This document shows positions 43,801-54,696 of a stretch of DNA of 64,000 nt, one piece after another. The stretch is from Thalassotalea sediminis (GTDB lineage Bacteria; Pseudomonadota; Gammaproteobacteria; Enterobacterales; Alteromonadaceae): assembly GCF_030295915.1 (NCBI RefSeq), contig NZ_AP027361.1, positions 3,038,001 through 3,102,000 of the forward strand, read 5' to 3'. The position numbers and the translations under genes are program-made. Numbering within the stretch: position 1 is the first letter of the stretch; every line of letters starts with the position of its first letter. A model generated the notes under the pieces. That model saw only the letters and a list, made by a program, of their open reading frames with translations. It was not told the DNA's origin and did no database searches.

Positions 43801-44259
43801 ATGGCTAGAAAAAACAAATTACCGTCAGATGCTTCTAGCTTACTAAAATCGTCAGCAGGCACTTTGTCACAAATTGCCGCAAAAACCAAATTTTTGTCGC
43901 AACTAGAAAATATTATACGACAGTCATGCCCTGACTTACCTGACGAAGTATGGCATATCAGTAACGTCAACAAAAACACCTGTGTTTTAGGTGTTTCTTC
44001 TGCTGTTTGGTCACAACGACTGCAATTCGAACGAATGAACATTTGTCGTCAACTCAGTGAAATCACCCAAGGCGAATTTAACCAAATTGAAATAAAAGTA
44101 CGACCGTTTGCAAATAAAATGTCGAACAACAGTTCGCCATCAACAGAACGTAAACATTTGTCTCAAAATACAGCTAAACAACTCGAAGCTCTAGCTGCTA
44201 GCGCTCCAGACTCTCTAAAGCAAAAACTATTACGACTCGCCAAACTTGCTAACAAATAA
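43801..44259 (+). CDS. dciA: DnaB helicase loader DciA (DUF721)
   Basis: 152 residues. The N-terminal half (about 20-105) is a DUF721 domain: a helical start, DEVWHISNVNKNTCVLGVSSAVWSQRLQFE, then RQLSEI and KVRPF. Bacteria without DnaC use DciA to load the replicative helicase. The C-terminal tail is Ser/Lys-rich and likely disordered, ending in a helical LKQKLLRLAKLANK. Divergent from the M23 gene and convergent with lpxC, with a shared terminator. E. coli has dnaC instead, so this locus is the ancestral-type loader beside the dcw cluster. Confidence 0.88.
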   Translation: MARKNKLPSDASSLLKSSAGTLSQIAAKTKFLSQLENIIRQSCPDLPDEVWHISNVNKNTCVLGVSSAVWSQRLQFERMNICRQLSEITQGEFNQIEIKVRPFANKMSNNSSPSTERKHLSQNTAKQLEALAASAPDSLKQKLLRLAKLANK

Positions 44260-44285
44260 ACTCACGTTAACATGCACTAAAAGAA

Positions 44286-44310
44286 AAAACCGAACAACAT
44301 GTTCGGTTTT
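44286..44310. terminator. Bidirectional terminator between dciA and lpxC
   Basis: AAAACCGAACA-ACA-TGTTCGGTTTT is a perfect 11-bp stem with A/T runs on both sides. It lies 26 bp after dciA and 8 bp after the lpxC stop on the opposite strand. Confidence 0.93.
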
Positions 44311-44318
44311 AACATTTA

Positions 44319-45236
44319 TTAGAAGCTCGTTGCACCTGCTTCTTGGAATTCTATCGGTGAAACCGATGAATCTTCATAAGTTACCCATTCCCAAGCATCT
44401 TGATGTTTAAATACTTCTCGTAAGAGCATATTATTTAACCCATGGCCGGATTTAAAAGCACGTAACTCAGCTAACATGTTGTGACCACACATAAATAAGT
44501 CACCAATGGCGTCTAATATTTTATGCGTAACAAACTCATCATCATAGCGTAAATCATCTTTATTGAGCATGTGAAAATCGTCAAGTACAATCGCGTTTTC
44601 CAAGCTACCGCCTAATGCAAGATTATGAGAGCGTAGTAATTCGATATCACGAACAAAGCCAAAAGTACGCGCTCGGCTAATCTCTTTGATAAAAGAGCAT
44701 GTTGATAAGTCCATCGTTTTTTGCTGTGTAGTATTAGCAATAACGGGGTGAGCAAAGTCAATGGCAAAATTAACTTTAAACCCTTCATGTGGGCGCAATT
44801 CTGCCCATTTATCGCCTTCTTCTACACGCACTGGACGTTTTATACGTATAAAGCGCTTTGCTGTTTCTAATGTTTCAATACCTACCGATTGAATTAAATA
44901 CACAAACGGTAAGGAACTGCCATCCATAATTGGAATTTCATGCGAATCGACATCAATAATTAAATTGTCAATACCCATGCCTGCTACTGCAGCCAACAAG
45001 TGTTCGACGGTGGAAATCTTCACACCTTGTTCATTCACTAAACAAGTACACATCGTAGTTTCACCAACAGCTTCTGGCGTGGCTTTAATATCAACCACAG
45101 GATCCAAGTCTACACGGCGAAATACAATACCAGTATTTGCTGGCGCAGGACGGAGAGTGAGCTGCACCTTTTTACCTTTGTGTAAACCAACACCTACGGC
45201 TGAGACACTAGTTTTTAATGTACGTTGTTTAATCAT
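44319..45236 (-). CDS. lpxC: UDP-3-O-acyl-N-acetylglucosamine deacetylase
   Basis: 305 residues from the ATG at 45236, with AAGAAGG eight bases upstream; a longer frame (to 45326) reads through the promoter and is rejected. LpxC is the zinc enzyme of the first committed step of lipid A synthesis. Motifs: start [21 protein letters not shown], zinc histidine in [12 protein letters not shown], zinc residues in [11 protein letters not shown] and the catalytic His in FKSGHGLNN. It is the last gene of the dcw region, 145 bp after ftsZ, with its own promoter at 45298-45326. Confidence 0.97.
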   Translation of the reverse strand: MIKQRTLKTSVSAVGVGLHKGKKVQLTLRPAPANTGIVFRRVDLDPVVDIKATPEAVGETTMCTCLVNEQGVKISTVEHLLAAVAGMGIDNLIIDVDSHEIPIMDGSSLPFVYLIQSVGIETLETAKRFIRIKRPVRVEEGDKWAELRPHEGFKVNFAIDFAHPVIANTTQQKTMDLSTCSFIKEISRARTFGFVRDIELLRSHNLALGGSLENAIVLDDFHMLNKDDLRYDDEFVTHKILDAIGDLFMCGHNMLAELRAFKSGHGLNNMLLREVFKHQDAWEWVTYEDSSVSPIEFQEAGATSF

Positions 45237-45297
45237 AAATAGCCTTCTTAAGCCTAAATAACTGCCAAATATGGCACCACTATTCGAGCGGCGGCAT

Positions 45298-45326
45298 AAT
45301 ATAGCAAAAATGCTTAACAAAATCAA
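45298..45326 (-). promoter_or_regulatory. Inferred lpxC promoter
   Basis: Minus strand TTGATT (45326-45321), 17-bp spacer, TATATT (45303-45298), leaving a leader of about 55 nt before the lpxC ATG. Confidence 0.6.
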
Positions 45327-45381
45327 AAATCAGCAAATTACCTGCACGCTATTCGTGCATTAATATTTTTAGATGACTTAA

Positions 45382-46551
45382 TTAGTCCGCTTGTTTTCTC
45401 AGAAAAGCAGGAATATCTAAGTAATCATCAATAGCCGCTGCAGTCACTTTTTGTGTCTGTGCTTGAGCATTCGCTTCCGGCATTGCTGCAGACTGCGTGT
45501 TTACTTCTGGTTGTGGACTTGCAGTAAACTCTTGACCTACAGCAATTGGCTCTACTGCTGGTGCTGGGTTTACTAACGTAATGTCAGGTTTACGTTCTGC
45601 ACCAATACCTGTCGCTACCACAGTTACTCGTAATTCGTCCGTCATTTCAGGATCAATAACTGCACCCACCACAACGGTAGCGTTTTCAGACGCAAATGCT
45701 TTGACAGCGTTACCAACCGTTTCAAACTCATCAATTGAGATATCCATACCGGCAGTGATATTAACCAAAATGCCACGAGCACCCGCTAAATCAACGTCTT
45801 CTAGCAATGGACTTGAAATAGCCGCTTCTGCTGCTTCTTCTGCACGATCTTCACCCGATGCGATACCCGAACCCATCATTGCTGTGCCCATTTCTGACAT
45901 AACAGTGCGAACGTCGGCGAAATCTACGTTTATGAGTCCTGGACGTGTAATTAGTTCCGCAATACCTTGAACAGCTCCTAATAACACATTGTTTGCCGCT
46001 TTAAACGCATCAAGTAAAGAAGTGCCAGGGCCTAATACCTTCAACAATTTTTCATTTGGAATAGTAATTAAAGAATCTACATTTTGTGCTAAAAACTCAA
46101 TCCCTTGGTCAGCGTAATTCATACGCTTTTTACCTTCAAATGGGAACGGTTTAGTGACTACTGCAACGGTTAAAATACCTAGTTCACGTGCAACCTCGGC
46201 AACAACTGGCGCAGCACCTGTACCAGTACCGCCGCCCATACCGGCTGCGATAAACACCATATCAGCACCTTGTAAGGTATCTTTGATAGTTTCGCGGTCT
46301 TCTTCTGCACTGCGACGACCAATTTCTGGATTTGCGCCAGCACCTAAGCCTTTCGTTACATCACCACCGATTTGCAGTGTAACGTTTGCTGAAGAATTAC
46401 GCAGTGCCTGTGAGTCTGTATTTGCTGTAATAAACTCTACGCCTTCTATGGTTTGACAAACCATATGTTCAACGGCGTTACCGCCACCGCCGCCAACACC
46501 GATAACTTTAATTACAGCTTCTTCGTTATGATCTTCCATTAATTCAAACAT
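45382..46551 (-). CDS. ftsZ: Cell division protein FtsZ
   Basis: 389 residues; GTP-binding tubulin homologue that builds the Z-ring. The G-box is [12 protein letters not shown] (about 104-115), with [14 protein letters not shown] at the start and [10 protein letters not shown]. The T7 loop [13 protein letters not shown] completes the active site across the dimer. After the globular part (to about 320) comes a variable linker rich in Pro, Ala, Glu and Gln, and the conserved C-terminal tail [14 protein letters not shown] that binds FtsA and ZipA. GGAGAG precedes the ATG by eight bases. It lies 73 bp after ftsA. Confidence 0.98.
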   Translation of the reverse strand: MFELMEDHNEEAVIKVIGVGGGGGNAVEHMVCQTIEGVEFITANTDSQALRNSSANVTLQIGGDVTKGLGAGANPEIGRRSAEEDRETIKDTLQGADMVFIAAGMGGGTGTGAAPVVAEVARELGILTVAVVTKPFPFEGKKRMNYADQGIEFLAQNVDSLITIPNEKLLKVLGPGTSLLDAFKAANNVLLGAVQGIAELITRPGLINVDFADVRTVMSEMGTAMMGSGIASGEDRAEEAAEAAISSPLLEDVDLAGARGILVNITAGMDISIDEFETVGNAVKAFASENATVVVGAVIDPEMTDELRVTVVATGIGAERKPDITLVNPAPAVEPIAVGQEFTASPQPEVNTQSAAMPEANAQAQTQKVTAAAIDDYLDIPAFLRKQAD

Positions 46552-46624
46552 TTTTCTTCTCTCCGATTGTTATGTTTTGTTCCACCAAAACTTTTAAAAA
46601 TAACGAGGTGAGTATTCACCTCTT

Positions 46625-47860
46625 TTAAAATTCACCTTTAAACCAAGCAAGTACGCGAGCACCGATACTCGTTACGCCATCACTTGATTTATCTTCATTT
46701 TGATTCTGTTCATTAGCTTGCATGCCGTATTGCAATAAACCTACTACGGTCGCGTACGTAGGATCATTAACGTACTCTTTTAAGCCCGCTATTTTATGCG
46801 GGGCGGCTACGCGTACAGGCATTTGAAACACTTCTTCTGCAAACTCCACAACACCTTCCATTTTTGCCGTACCACCCGTTAATACATAACCAGCAGCAAT
46901 TTGATCTTCCAAGCCACATTGGCGAAGCTCTTCCTGGATAAGTTCAAACAATTCGTGATAGCGAGGTTCAACAACTTCCGCTAACGTGTGACGAGACATG
47001 GAACGTGCAGGTCTACCACCAACACTTGGTACTTCAATGTTTTCTTCCATACTCACCATTTGACGCAATGCGCACGCATATTGCACTTTAATGTCTTCTG
47101 CATGGCTCAATGGCGTACGAAATATTTTCGCAATATCGCTGGTGACTTGATTACCTGCAACAGGAATTACAGCGGTATGTCTCAACGCTCCGCCGGTAAA
47201 TACCGCGATATCCATCGTGCCCGCACCAATATCGACCACGCAGATTCCTAACTCTTTTTCGTCTTCAGTGATCACACCATAGCTCGATGCCAACGCAGAA
47301 AAAATTAATTGGTCTGCCTTTACATCACAACGTTCAACACATTTAACAATATTTTTCGCCATATCATTAGCACAAGTAACAATATGAACTTTCGCTTCCA
47401 TACGCACACCAGACATGCCAATTGGACTTTTTATACCGTCTTGACAATCAATAGAGTATTCTTGCGGTAACACGTGTAACATACGGCGCTCAGCTGAAAG
47501 AGGCACAGAACGTGCTGTATGAATAACATTATCAACGTCTTCTTGTGTTACTTCTTGATCATTAATTGGCACCATGCCGTTTTCATTCTGGCAACTAATA
47601 TGCTTACCTGAAATACCTAAATAAACTGACGTAATATGGCAATCTGCCATTAATTCAGCTTCATTGATCGCACGTTGAATAGATTGAATAACAAGGTTTA
47701 AATCGTTAACGCCACCTTTATCCATACCTCTTGCAGGCTGACTGCCTACACCAACAATACTCAGTTGGTTATCTGGGGTAATTTCACCCACAGCAACAGA
47801 GATCTTGGACGTACCAATATCCAAGCCTACTACTAAATTTCTGTCATTAACTTTTGCCAT
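46625..47860 (-). CDS. ftsA: Cell division protein FtsA
   Basis: 411 residues; actin-like ATPase that tethers FtsZ to the membrane. Domain signatures: phosphate 1 VVGLDIGTSKISVAVGE, phosphate 2 VVDIGAGTMDIAVF, adenosine GGTAKMEGVVEFAEEVF, and the 1C domain between them. The C-terminal amphipathic helix VLAWFKGEF is the membrane-targeting sequence. It starts 5 bp after ftsQ ends, the classic ftsQAZ order. Confidence 0.97.
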   Translation of the reverse strand: MAKVNDRNLVVGLDIGTSKISVAVGEITPDNQLSIVGVGSQPARGMDKGGVNDLNLVIQSIQRAINEAELMADCHITSVYLGISGKHISCQNENGMVPINDQEVTQEDVDNVIHTARSVPLSAERRMLHVLPQEYSIDCQDGIKSPIGMSGVRMEAKVHIVTCANDMAKNIVKCVERCDVKADQLIFSALASSYGVITEDEKELGICVVDIGAGTMDIAVFTGGALRHTAVIPVAGNQVTSDIAKIFRTPLSHAEDIKVQYACALRQMVSMEENIEVPSVGGRPARSMSRHTLAEVVEPRYHELFELIQEELRQCGLEDQIAAGYVLTGGTAKMEGVVEFAEEVFQMPVRVAAPHKIAGLKEYVNDPTYATVVGLLQYGMQANEQNQNEDKSSDGVTSIGARVLAWFKGEF

Positions 47861-47865
47861 CTAAG

Positions 47866-48651
47866 TTAAACTCTTTCTTTCTCTGTTAAAGGTTTCCAGC
47901 CTACTGCTAGGCCAGTGTCGTAACGTAAATCTACATAATCAATTTGTTGCTTTGCTTTCGCCGTTTTTTTGATTTGTGGATAAACATCTATAAAACGCTG
48001 TATACGTTGTACGCGATCTTCTCGCCCTAAATTTAGTGATACACCATCGTTTAATGTCAGTTGCCATGAATAACGCTCTGAAAGCATTAACTCATCAATA
48101 CTGAGTTTGCCGTACGCAAGAATGTCACTTAAATTCGTATAATTTTCTAAAGCGGTTTGCTCACTTCCCTCTGGTCCATAAAAAGCCGGTAAAGCCTTCT
48201 CTACACGAGAAGTATCCGCTTGAAAGGCAACACCTTGTGCATTAATCAAGAAGTCACCATTCCAAAACGCAACTGGTTGCTGATCAACCACATATATCTT
48301 CAACTCATTTGGCCATTGTTTTCTAACCGATGCAGAAAAAACCCAAGGTAAATCAGACACTTGACGTTGAACCTTGTTAACATCCACTTGGAAAAAATTC
48401 CCCAAGTTAACGCTTTCTATCGCTTTTTCAATATCGGCTCTTGTCGTGTATGGCATTTCTCCATTGATCACAACAGATGTTACGGGCGCCGTTTCTTGCG
48501 CGGTCAATCGTTCTGACATTAACCAACCTAAGTAACAAAGTGACAGGATCACTAATACAAAAAAGCCAACACCAAACCAAAAACTCCAATGAAGTTGTTG
48601 GTTTTGGGCTTTATTTGGCGACTTATTTTGTTTTGTTACTGTCACGTTCAT
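47866..48651 (-). CDS. ftsQ: Cell division protein FtsQ
   Basis: 261 residues. A short cytoplasmic tail (MNVTVTKQNKSPNK), one TM segment (FWFGVGFFVLVILSLCYLGWLM, about 24-45), a POTRA domain (TSVVINGEMPYTTRADIEKAIESVNLGNFF) and a beta domain ending near VDLRYDTGLAVGWK. It connects early and late divisome proteins with FtsL and FtsB. It lies 1 bp after ddlB and 5 bp before ftsA. Confidence 0.94.
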   Translation of the reverse strand: MNVTVTKQNKSPNKAQNQQLHWSFWFGVGFFVLVILSLCYLGWLMSERLTAQETAPVTSVVINGEMPYTTRADIEKAIESVNLGNFFQVDVNKVQRQVSDLPWVFSASVRKQWPNELKIYVVDQQPVAFWNGDFLINAQGVAFQADTSRVEKALPAFYGPEGSEQTALENYTNLSDILAYGKLSIDELMLSERYSWQLTLNDGVSLNLGREDRVQRIQRFIDVYPQIKKTAKAKQQIDYVDLRYDTGLAVGWKPLTEKERV

Positions 48652-48652
48652 T

Positions 48653-49582
48653 TCAGCCTTTTTGCTCTAAACTAATTGCTACAATACGTGTTACTAAATC
48701 TACAAATGACAACCCATGCACTTTAGCCGCTTTCGGCACTAATGAAGTTTCAGTCATTCCAGGCACTGTATTTACTTCTAACACTTGCCATTGGCCACTT
48801 TCAGTACGCATTACATCTACACGTCCCCAGCCATGTGCACCCGTTGCATTAAATGCGTTTAGCGCTATTTTTCTAAGCGTCGTTTCATCAACATCTGATA
48901 AGCCACTTGGACAATGATACTGCGTGGTTTGAGATTGATATTTCGCTTGATAATCATAAAAGGTATTCGGTGTTTCCATATGAATACTCGGTAAGGCATC
49001 ACCACCCAGAATGGCAACCGTATATTCAGGACCAGAAATCCACGCTTCAATTAAGACTTCTTTATCATATTGAAACGCAGTAATAAGACTTTCTGTAAGC
49101 GCTATTGGCGTTTCAGCGACAGACATTCCAATGCTTGAACCTTCATGAGAAGGCTTAACCATTACTTTGCCGCCCAACTGCGTTAAGATCTCTGCCACAC
49201 TTTCTTTATCAAAACTTTCTTTATGCACGATAGCAAAAGGTGCTGTAGGTATACCTGCTGATTGCATGACTTGTTTTGAACGGATTTTATCCATCGCTAA
49301 AGCCGAGCCTAGTACACCAGAACCGGTATACGAAATATTCATATACTCTAACGCACCTTGAACACTACCATCCTCGCCGCCGCGACCGTGAAGTGCGATA
49401 AAAACATGGTCAACTTTTGCTGTGGCTAAATCTGATAAGCAATAATCTTTTGTATCAATTAACGTTACATGATAACCAGCGGTTGTTAGACCTCTTGCCA
49501 CAGCTTGCCCTGAGCGCAATGAAACCTCGCGCTCTGCAGAGTCGCCACCATGAAGTACTGCGATATGCATGTTAGTCTTCAC
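48653..49582 (-). CDS. ddlB: D-alanine--D-alanine ligase B
   Basis: 309 residues. It makes the D-Ala-D-Ala dipeptide for the murein precursor with ATP. ATP-grasp signatures include [15 protein letters not shown] at the N-terminus, [23 protein letters not shown], and the C-terminal [20 protein letters not shown] with metal-binding Glu and Asn. The start overlaps the murC end by 11 bp. Confidence 0.97.
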   Translation of the reverse strand: MKTNMHIAVLHGGDSAEREVSLRSGQAVARGLTTAGYHVTLIDTKDYCLSDLATAKVDHVFIALHGRGGEDGSVQGALEYMNISYTGSGVLGSALAMDKIRSKQVMQSAGIPTAPFAIVHKESFDKESVAEILTQLGGKVMVKPSHEGSSIGMSVAETPIALTESLITAFQYDKEVLIEAWISGPEYTVAILGGDALPSIHMETPNTFYDYQAKYQSQTTQYHCPSGLSDVDETTLRKIALNAFNATGAHGWGRVDVMRTESGQWQVLEVNTVPGMTETSLVPKAAKVHGLSFVDLVTRIVAISLEQKG

Positions 49583-51029
49583 TTTTACCTCCCAGTTGAG
49601 AGTTTGCCGCGAGCGATCTAGCTAAGGCGCCAATATTACCAGCACCTTGAGTAATAACCATGTCACCATCACGTAAATGACTAACAAGTAATTCCGGTAA
49701 CTTTTCTAAATCACTAACATAAATAGGCTCTACTTGGCCCCGTTGGCGAATGCTTCTGGCTAAGCTTTTACTGTCCGCACCAGCAATTGGCGTTTCTCCA
49801 GCTGCGTAGACATCAAGTAAAAACAGGCTATCAACTTCTGATAACACTTCAGTAAAGTCTTCATATAGATCACGTGTTCGTGAATAGCGATGTGGTTGAA
49901 ATATCATCACTAGTCGTTTTTCCGGCCAACCATTACGCATCGCTTTAATGGTTGCTGCCACTTCTCTAGGGTGATGACCATAATCATCAACCAATATCAT
50001 TTTGCCTGCTTCTGTCGACAAATCGGCTAACTGTTCAAAACGACGGCCGATACCTGCAAACCGAGACAATGCACTTTCAATTGCACTGTCTTCAACACCT
50101 TCATCCGTTGCAACAGCAATACTAGCTAACGCATTTAATACATTATGTTGCCCTGGTAAATTGACACTGAGTTCTAATTCAGCATGTCCTTTGCGCTCTA
50201 CACAAAAATAACTAATACCACCGCTTTGGCGATAGTTGGTGGCGACTACATCTGCATCTTCTGAAAAGCCGTAAGTAATAACTTGGCGACTAATACGCGG
50301 TAAAATTTCACGTACAACTGGATTATCGATACATACAACGGCCAAACCATAAAACGGTAAGTTATGTATAAACTCAATGTACGTATCTTTTAATTTTTCA
50401 AAATCACCTTGATACGTTTCCATATGATCTTCATCAATGTTGGTAACAACGGCAACCATGGGCTGTAAATGTAAAAAGGAAGCATCACTTTCATCCGCTT
50501 CAGCAATCAAATAACGACTTGAGCCTAAACGAGCATTTGTACCGGCACTATTTAACAAGCCACCAATAACAAAAGTTGGATCTAAGTCTGCCTCAGCAAA
50601 AACGCTAGCAATTAAACTTGTTGTTGTTGTTTTTCCATGTGTGCCGGCAATAGCAACACCATGTCTAAATCGCATTAATTCTGCAAGCATCTCTGCCCTA
50701 CGTACGATAGGAATACGTAAATTACGTGCAGCGACTAATTCAGGGTTTTCGCTATTAATAGCGGTGGAAACAACAATAACACTCGCTCCAGCAATATTGT
50801 CGGCATGATGACCTATTTTTATCGAGGCCCCGAGTTCTTTTAACCGTTTTACAACAGGGTTTTCACCAATATCTGAGCCTGTAATGTGATAACCTTCATT
50901 TAACAATACTTCTGCAATGCCTCCCATACCAGCACCGCCAATACCAACAAAGTGAATTGATTTAACGCGGCGCATTTCTGGGATAGCGCTAGAATTATTT
51001 GATAATTTGTTCATATTTTTACTCATCAT
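49572..51029 (-). CDS. murC: UDP-N-acetylmuramate--L-alanine ligase
   Basis: 485 residues from the ATG at 51029, eight bases after AGGAG; the ATG overlaps the murG stop (ATGATGA), and a GTG at 51047 is rejected. It adds L-Ala to UDP-MurNAc. Motifs are [17 protein letters not shown], the ATP loop [20 protein letters not shown] and [10 protein letters not shown], then [10 protein letters not shown] and FQPHRYSRT. It is the first of the four Mur ligases in the biosynthetic order. Confidence 0.97.
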   Translation of the reverse strand: MMSKNMNKLSNNSSAIPEMRRVKSIHFVGIGGAGMGGIAEVLLNEGYHITGSDIGENPVVKRLKELGASIKIGHHADNIAGASVIVVSTAINSENPELVAARNLRIPIVRRAEMLAELMRFRHGVAIAGTHGKTTTTSLIASVFAEADLDPTFVIGGLLNSAGTNARLGSSRYLIAEADESDASFLHLQPMVAVVTNIDEDHMETYQGDFEKLKDTYIEFIHNLPFYGLAVVCIDNPVVREILPRISRQVITYGFSEDADVVATNYRQSGGISYFCVERKGHAELELSVNLPGQHNVLNALASIAVATDEGVEDSAIESALSRFAGIGRRFEQLADLSTEAGKMILVDDYGHHPREVAATIKAMRNGWPEKRLVMIFQPHRYSRTRDLYEDFTEVLSEVDSLFLLDVYAAGETPIAGADSKSLARSIRQRGQVEPIYVSDLEKLPELLVSHLRDGDMVITQGAGNIGALARSLAANSQLGGKSED

Positions 51030-52114
51030 TGAACAAGCTCCTGACACACATTAGCAACATCTCGCGTAGCATTTACATGCGCAGCATCATGCGCAGCTTT
51101 TGTCATTGTTTGAATTACTTTGTCAGATATAAATAAGCTATTAAGCATCTGTGCCAAGCTTGTTCCGTTTAAATCTTTTTGTGGCATCAACTTCGCCGCA
51201 TTTCGCTCCACTAAATAAAGTGCATTCTTTGTTTGATGATCATCAACGGCATGAGGCAAAGGGACAAATATTGCTGGCTTCGCTGCCATAGCAAGCTCAG
51301 ATACAGTTAAAGCACCGGCACGACATATCACCACATCAGCCCATTGATATGCTGCCGCCATATTATCAATAAACTCATTTAAAATTACCTGTGAGGTATC
51401 AACACCATACTGTTTATAAAGCGCTTCAACAGATGCTAAATGTCCCTTACCCGTTTGATGCATTACTTGAATGTTTTGCCTTTTAATCTGGCTGATCGCT
51501 TGCGGCACAGTATCATTTAATACTTTTGCCCCTAAGCTTCCGCCGATCACTAGCACTTTCTTAGTCGCCGAAGGTGTTTCAGGAATTGATTGCTCCAATG
51601 CAATAATATTCCCCCTTAGAGGATTTCCAACGACCGTGCATTTCACGTTGTCTTTAAAGGCATTAGGAAAAGCACAAAGCACCTTAGTAGCCAATTTAGC
51701 GAGATAACGATTACTCATCCCTGCAACAGCATTTTGCTCATGCAGTACTAATGGTTTTCGACAAAGCCACGCTGCAAATCCACCTGGGGCACTTGCGTAT
51801 CCACCTAAACCTAAAACAACATCAGGCTTAACCTTGCGAATAACTTGAATAGATTGCCATACCGATTGCGCCAGTTTGAAAGGCAATTTAAACCAATCTA
51901 ACCAAGTTTTATTCCGTATACCTGCGATATTAATAAAAGAAATATCAAAACCATGCGCAGGTACAATGCTCGCTTCCATACGTTTGCGTGTGCCAAGCCA
52001 ATGAATATTCCACCCTTGTGTCTTTAACTGCTCAGCAACCGCTATTCCAGGGAAAATGTGACCGCCAGTACCACCCGCCATCACGAGTAACGTTGGAGTA
52101 TGAGTCGTATTCAC
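51026..52114 (-). CDS. murG: UDP-N-acetylglucosamine--N-acetylmuramyl-(pentapeptide) pyrophosphoryl-undecaprenol GlcNAc transferase
   Basis: 362 residues. It turns lipid I into lipid II at the inner face of the membrane. Signatures: [15 protein letters not shown] at the N-terminus, [36 protein letters not shown] and the UDP-GlcNAc site [13 protein letters not shown]. The start overlaps the ftsW stop by four bases (ATGA), suggesting translational coupling with its lipid II partner genes. Confidence 0.97.
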   Translation of the reverse strand: MNTTHTPTLLVMAGGTGGHIFPGIAVAEQLKTQGWNIHWLGTRKRMEASIVPAHGFDISFINIAGIRNKTWLDWFKLPFKLAQSVWQSIQVIRKVKPDVVLGLGGYASAPGGFAAWLCRKPLVLHEQNAVAGMSNRYLAKLATKVLCAFPNAFKDNVKCTVVGNPLRGNIIALEQSIPETPSATKKVLVIGGSLGAKVLNDTVPQAISQIKRQNIQVMHQTGKGHLASVEALYKQYGVDTSQVILNEFIDNMAAAYQWADVVICRAGALTVSELAMAAKPAIFVPLPHAVDDHQTKNALYLVERNAAKLMPQKDLNGTSLAQMLNSLFISDKVIQTMTKAAHDAAHVNATRDVANVCQELVQ

Positions 52115-53307
52115 GATTTTTTTCCTCCTTTACTCGTCGCTTGTAAGCTCTGTACGCGAATTTCATGATCAATACGCATCAATACGACTAATGCAATAGT
52201 CATAATGATCATTGAGCTACCACCTGAACTAATCAGTGGCATTGTTAATCCTTTTGTTGGTACGATGCCTGCGCTCGCACCTACGTTTACCGCTGTTTGA
52301 AAACTAAACCAAATACCAATCGCGTACGCAAAGAACCCTTCAAAATATTTTTCTTTCAGTAAGGCTCTTCTTCCCAGTAATAATGCTTTAAATACCAGTG
52401 TAAGACTTAACGCCAGAACTACGGCAACCCCTATAAAACCCATTTCTTCAGCTAAAATAGCCATGACAAAGTCAGTATGTGCCTCAGGAAGATATTCAAG
52501 TTTTTGAATACTGTTTCCTAGCCCCTGACCAAGCACCTCGCCTCGACCATATGCCATTAACGATTGTGTTAACTGATAACCTGTACCAAAAGGGTCAGCC
52601 CACGGGTCTAAGAAACTTGTTACGCGCGCCCAACGATAAGGTGATAAATAAGCTAAAGCAGCAATCGCAGCTAAACCAACAGACGCAATTGACACAAACT
52701 GCCAAAGTTTAGCGCCCGCTAAAAAGAGCAAACCAAACGTAGTTACAAACATGACAACTACTGTGCCAAGATCAGGTTGAAATAATAGTAAAACGGCAAG
52801 TACACCAAAAACGACTAGCGGTTTAATAAAGCCTTTAAAGTTTTCCATGACTTCTTCTCTACGGCGCACCATATACGCGGCGAGATAACAGAAAAAATAC
52901 AATTTCGCAGGTTCTGCTGCTTGCACAGTAATTGGGCCAAGAACAATCCAACGCGTAGAACCGTTTACGGTGCGTCCAACCACTAAAACGGCTAGCAAGA
53001 GTAGGATTGCAGATAACAGTAAAGGACCACTGTATTGATGCCATTTAGACATAGGTATTTGCATTACAATAGCGCCGATGCAAATACTTAACACAATATA
53101 TACACTGTGACGTATAAAGAAATGAAATGGGTTGTCAAACAAACGTTCAGCTACAGGCATTGATGAACTCATGACCATCACTAAGCCAATCGCATACATA
53201 GCGGCGGCGAGTAACACATAGTCACGATCGAACGTTGCAACGGTTTTACGTTCATGGGTAAACCATTGGTGAAATTTGAATAGCGACAATTGCGTTGTAG
53301 AAGACAT
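52111..53307 (-). CDS. ftsW: Peptidoglycan glycosyltransferase FtsW
   Basis: 398 residues with about ten TM helices (SEDS family). It polymerises septal glycan from lipid II with FtsI. Family motifs are VMVMSSSMPVAERLF near the start, GRTVNGSTRWI, FQPDLGTVVVMF and GLTMPLISSGGSSMIIMTIAL near the C-terminus, and the conserved Asp loop DFVMAILAEEMGFIG. Its start overlaps the murD stop (TAATG). Confidence 0.96.
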   Translation of the reverse strand: MSSTTQLSLFKFHQWFTHERKTVATFDRDYVLLAAAMYAIGLVMVMSSSMPVAERLFDNPFHFFIRHSVYIVLSICIGAIVMQIPMSKWHQYSGPLLLSAILLLLAVLVVGRTVNGSTRWIVLGPITVQAAEPAKLYFFCYLAAYMVRRREEVMENFKGFIKPLVVFGVLAVLLLFQPDLGTVVVMFVTTFGLLFLAGAKLWQFVSIASVGLAAIAALAYLSPYRWARVTSFLDPWADPFGTGYQLTQSLMAYGRGEVLGQGLGNSIQKLEYLPEAHTDFVMAILAEEMGFIGVAVVLALSLTLVFKALLLGRRALLKEKYFEGFFAYAIGIWFSFQTAVNVGASAGIVPTKGLTMPLISSGGSSMIIMTIALVVLMRIDHEIRVQSLQATSKGGKKS

Positions 53308-54671
53308 TATGTTGCCTCCTGTAACGCGTTAATAGCTTGGACAAAAACATTGCCACGCTCAGCAAAGTTTCTAAACATATCCAAACTCGCACAAGCTGGA
53401 GACAATAAAACAATATCACCAGGTTCAGCCTTAGCATGAGCTTCTTTTACAGCATCCTCAAGCGATGCTACAAATAGACTGTGGTCTTTAAGTCTGGCTA
53501 TAACTGGACCATCCTTTCCAATTGTTATTAATTGACCAACCTTGTGTGCTAACGCTGAGGCAAGTTCGTTAAAATCTGCACCTTTACCATCGCCACCAGC
53601 TATCAAAATAATTTTGCCTTTTGATAACGTTGGGTACAAACCATCTATTGCTGCGACTGTTGCACCTACATTGGTTGCCTTTGAGTCATTAATCCAACAA
53701 ATACCGTCGGCTGTTTCAACACGTTGGCAACGATGCTCTAACCCGTAAAAACTTTTACATGCTTGGGCAACATCCGCTAACGACCAATTCAAGCGCGCAG
53801 ATATTGCCATTACCGCTAAGTAATTCAAAGCATTGTGTAAGCCTGCTAATGGTAACTCATTAAGGTTTACAATTAACTTTTCACCCTGCGCTAAGTAACA
53901 TTGTTCGCCAACATTACGTAAACCAAAATTATCGTCTGTTGGTGTATCTAATCCAAATGAAGATACGTTTTCTTTAGGCAAATTAAGCTGATTGTAACTT
54001 GCTCTATCATCGCGATTAATAACAGCAAATTGACATTGTTGATAAACTTTTTGCTTAATAGTGGCATAGTTTTCAAGTGTTTGGTGTCTATCTAAGTGGT
54101 CATCACTAATATTCAATACTGTAGCAATTTCCGCATCCATACTTTCTAGTGTTTCTAGCTGAAAACTAGATAATTCAAAAATGAAACCATCAACGTCAGC
54201 ATTAATAAGCTCAAGTACTGGCGTTCCAACATTACCTGCTAACGCCATGTTTACACCAAGTTCTTTGGCAATATGAGATAACAGACTAACAACAGTTGAT
54301 TTACCATTGGAGCCAGTAACTGCAATAATCGGTTTAGCCGTTACTTGGCAAAAAAGTTCAATATCACCAATAACCTTGCAGTACGTTGAAATATGCTGAC
54401 TTAAGTTCTCTGCATGTAAATCAATACCAGGGCTAACAATGAGTACATCTGCATGGCTAATTTCATCAAGATCCCACATACCAAGCACGAGTTGGTTAGC
54501 AGGAAACACGTGCGCGAACTCTTGTTCGTTGACTGCATCTTCTCTATTATCATTAAGCAAACACGTGATCTGATGATGTTTTAAAAAACGCACGCATGAC
54601 ATACCCGTTAGGCCTGCACCTAACACGACAATGCGTTTATCTTTATATTGTTTTAAAACATCAAGGTTCAT
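53307..54671 (-). CDS. murD: UDP-N-acetylmuramoyl-L-alanine--D-glutamate ligase
   Basis: 454 residues. It adds D-Glu to UDP-MurNAc-L-Ala. Motifs: VVLGAGLTGMSCVRFL Rossmann start, ATP loop VTGSNGKSTV, ELSSFQLETLE, NISDDHLDRH, EHRCQRVE, NDSKATNVGAT and LSPACASLDMF, all in the usual order. One-base overlap with ftsW; 25 bp from mraY. Confidence 0.97.
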   Translation of the reverse strand: MNLDVLKQYKDKRIVVLGAGLTGMSCVRFLKHHQITCLLNDNREDAVNEQEFAHVFPANQLVLGMWDLDEISHADVLIVSPGIDLHAENLSQHISTYCKVIGDIELFCQVTAKPIIAVTGSNGKSTVVSLLSHIAKELGVNMALAGNVGTPVLELINADVDGFIFELSSFQLETLESMDAEIATVLNISDDHLDRHQTLENYATIKQKVYQQCQFAVINRDDRASYNQLNLPKENVSSFGLDTPTDDNFGLRNVGEQCYLAQGEKLIVNLNELPLAGLHNALNYLAVMAISARLNWSLADVAQACKSFYGLEHRCQRVETADGICWINDSKATNVGATVAAIDGLYPTLSKGKIILIAGGDGKGADFNELASALAHKVGQLITIGKDGPVIARLKDHSLFVASLEDAVKEAHAKAEPGDIVLLSPACASLDMFRNFAERGNVFVQAINALQEAT

Positions 54672-54696
54672 ATGTTTACTAAATACCTATAATTGT

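Noticed and set aside
44965..45261. Plus-strand open frame antisense to lpxC, with similar long antisense frames over ftsZ, acnB and aceF
   Set aside because: They are frame shadows of strongly conserved genes, with no ribosome binding sites and no recognisable domains.
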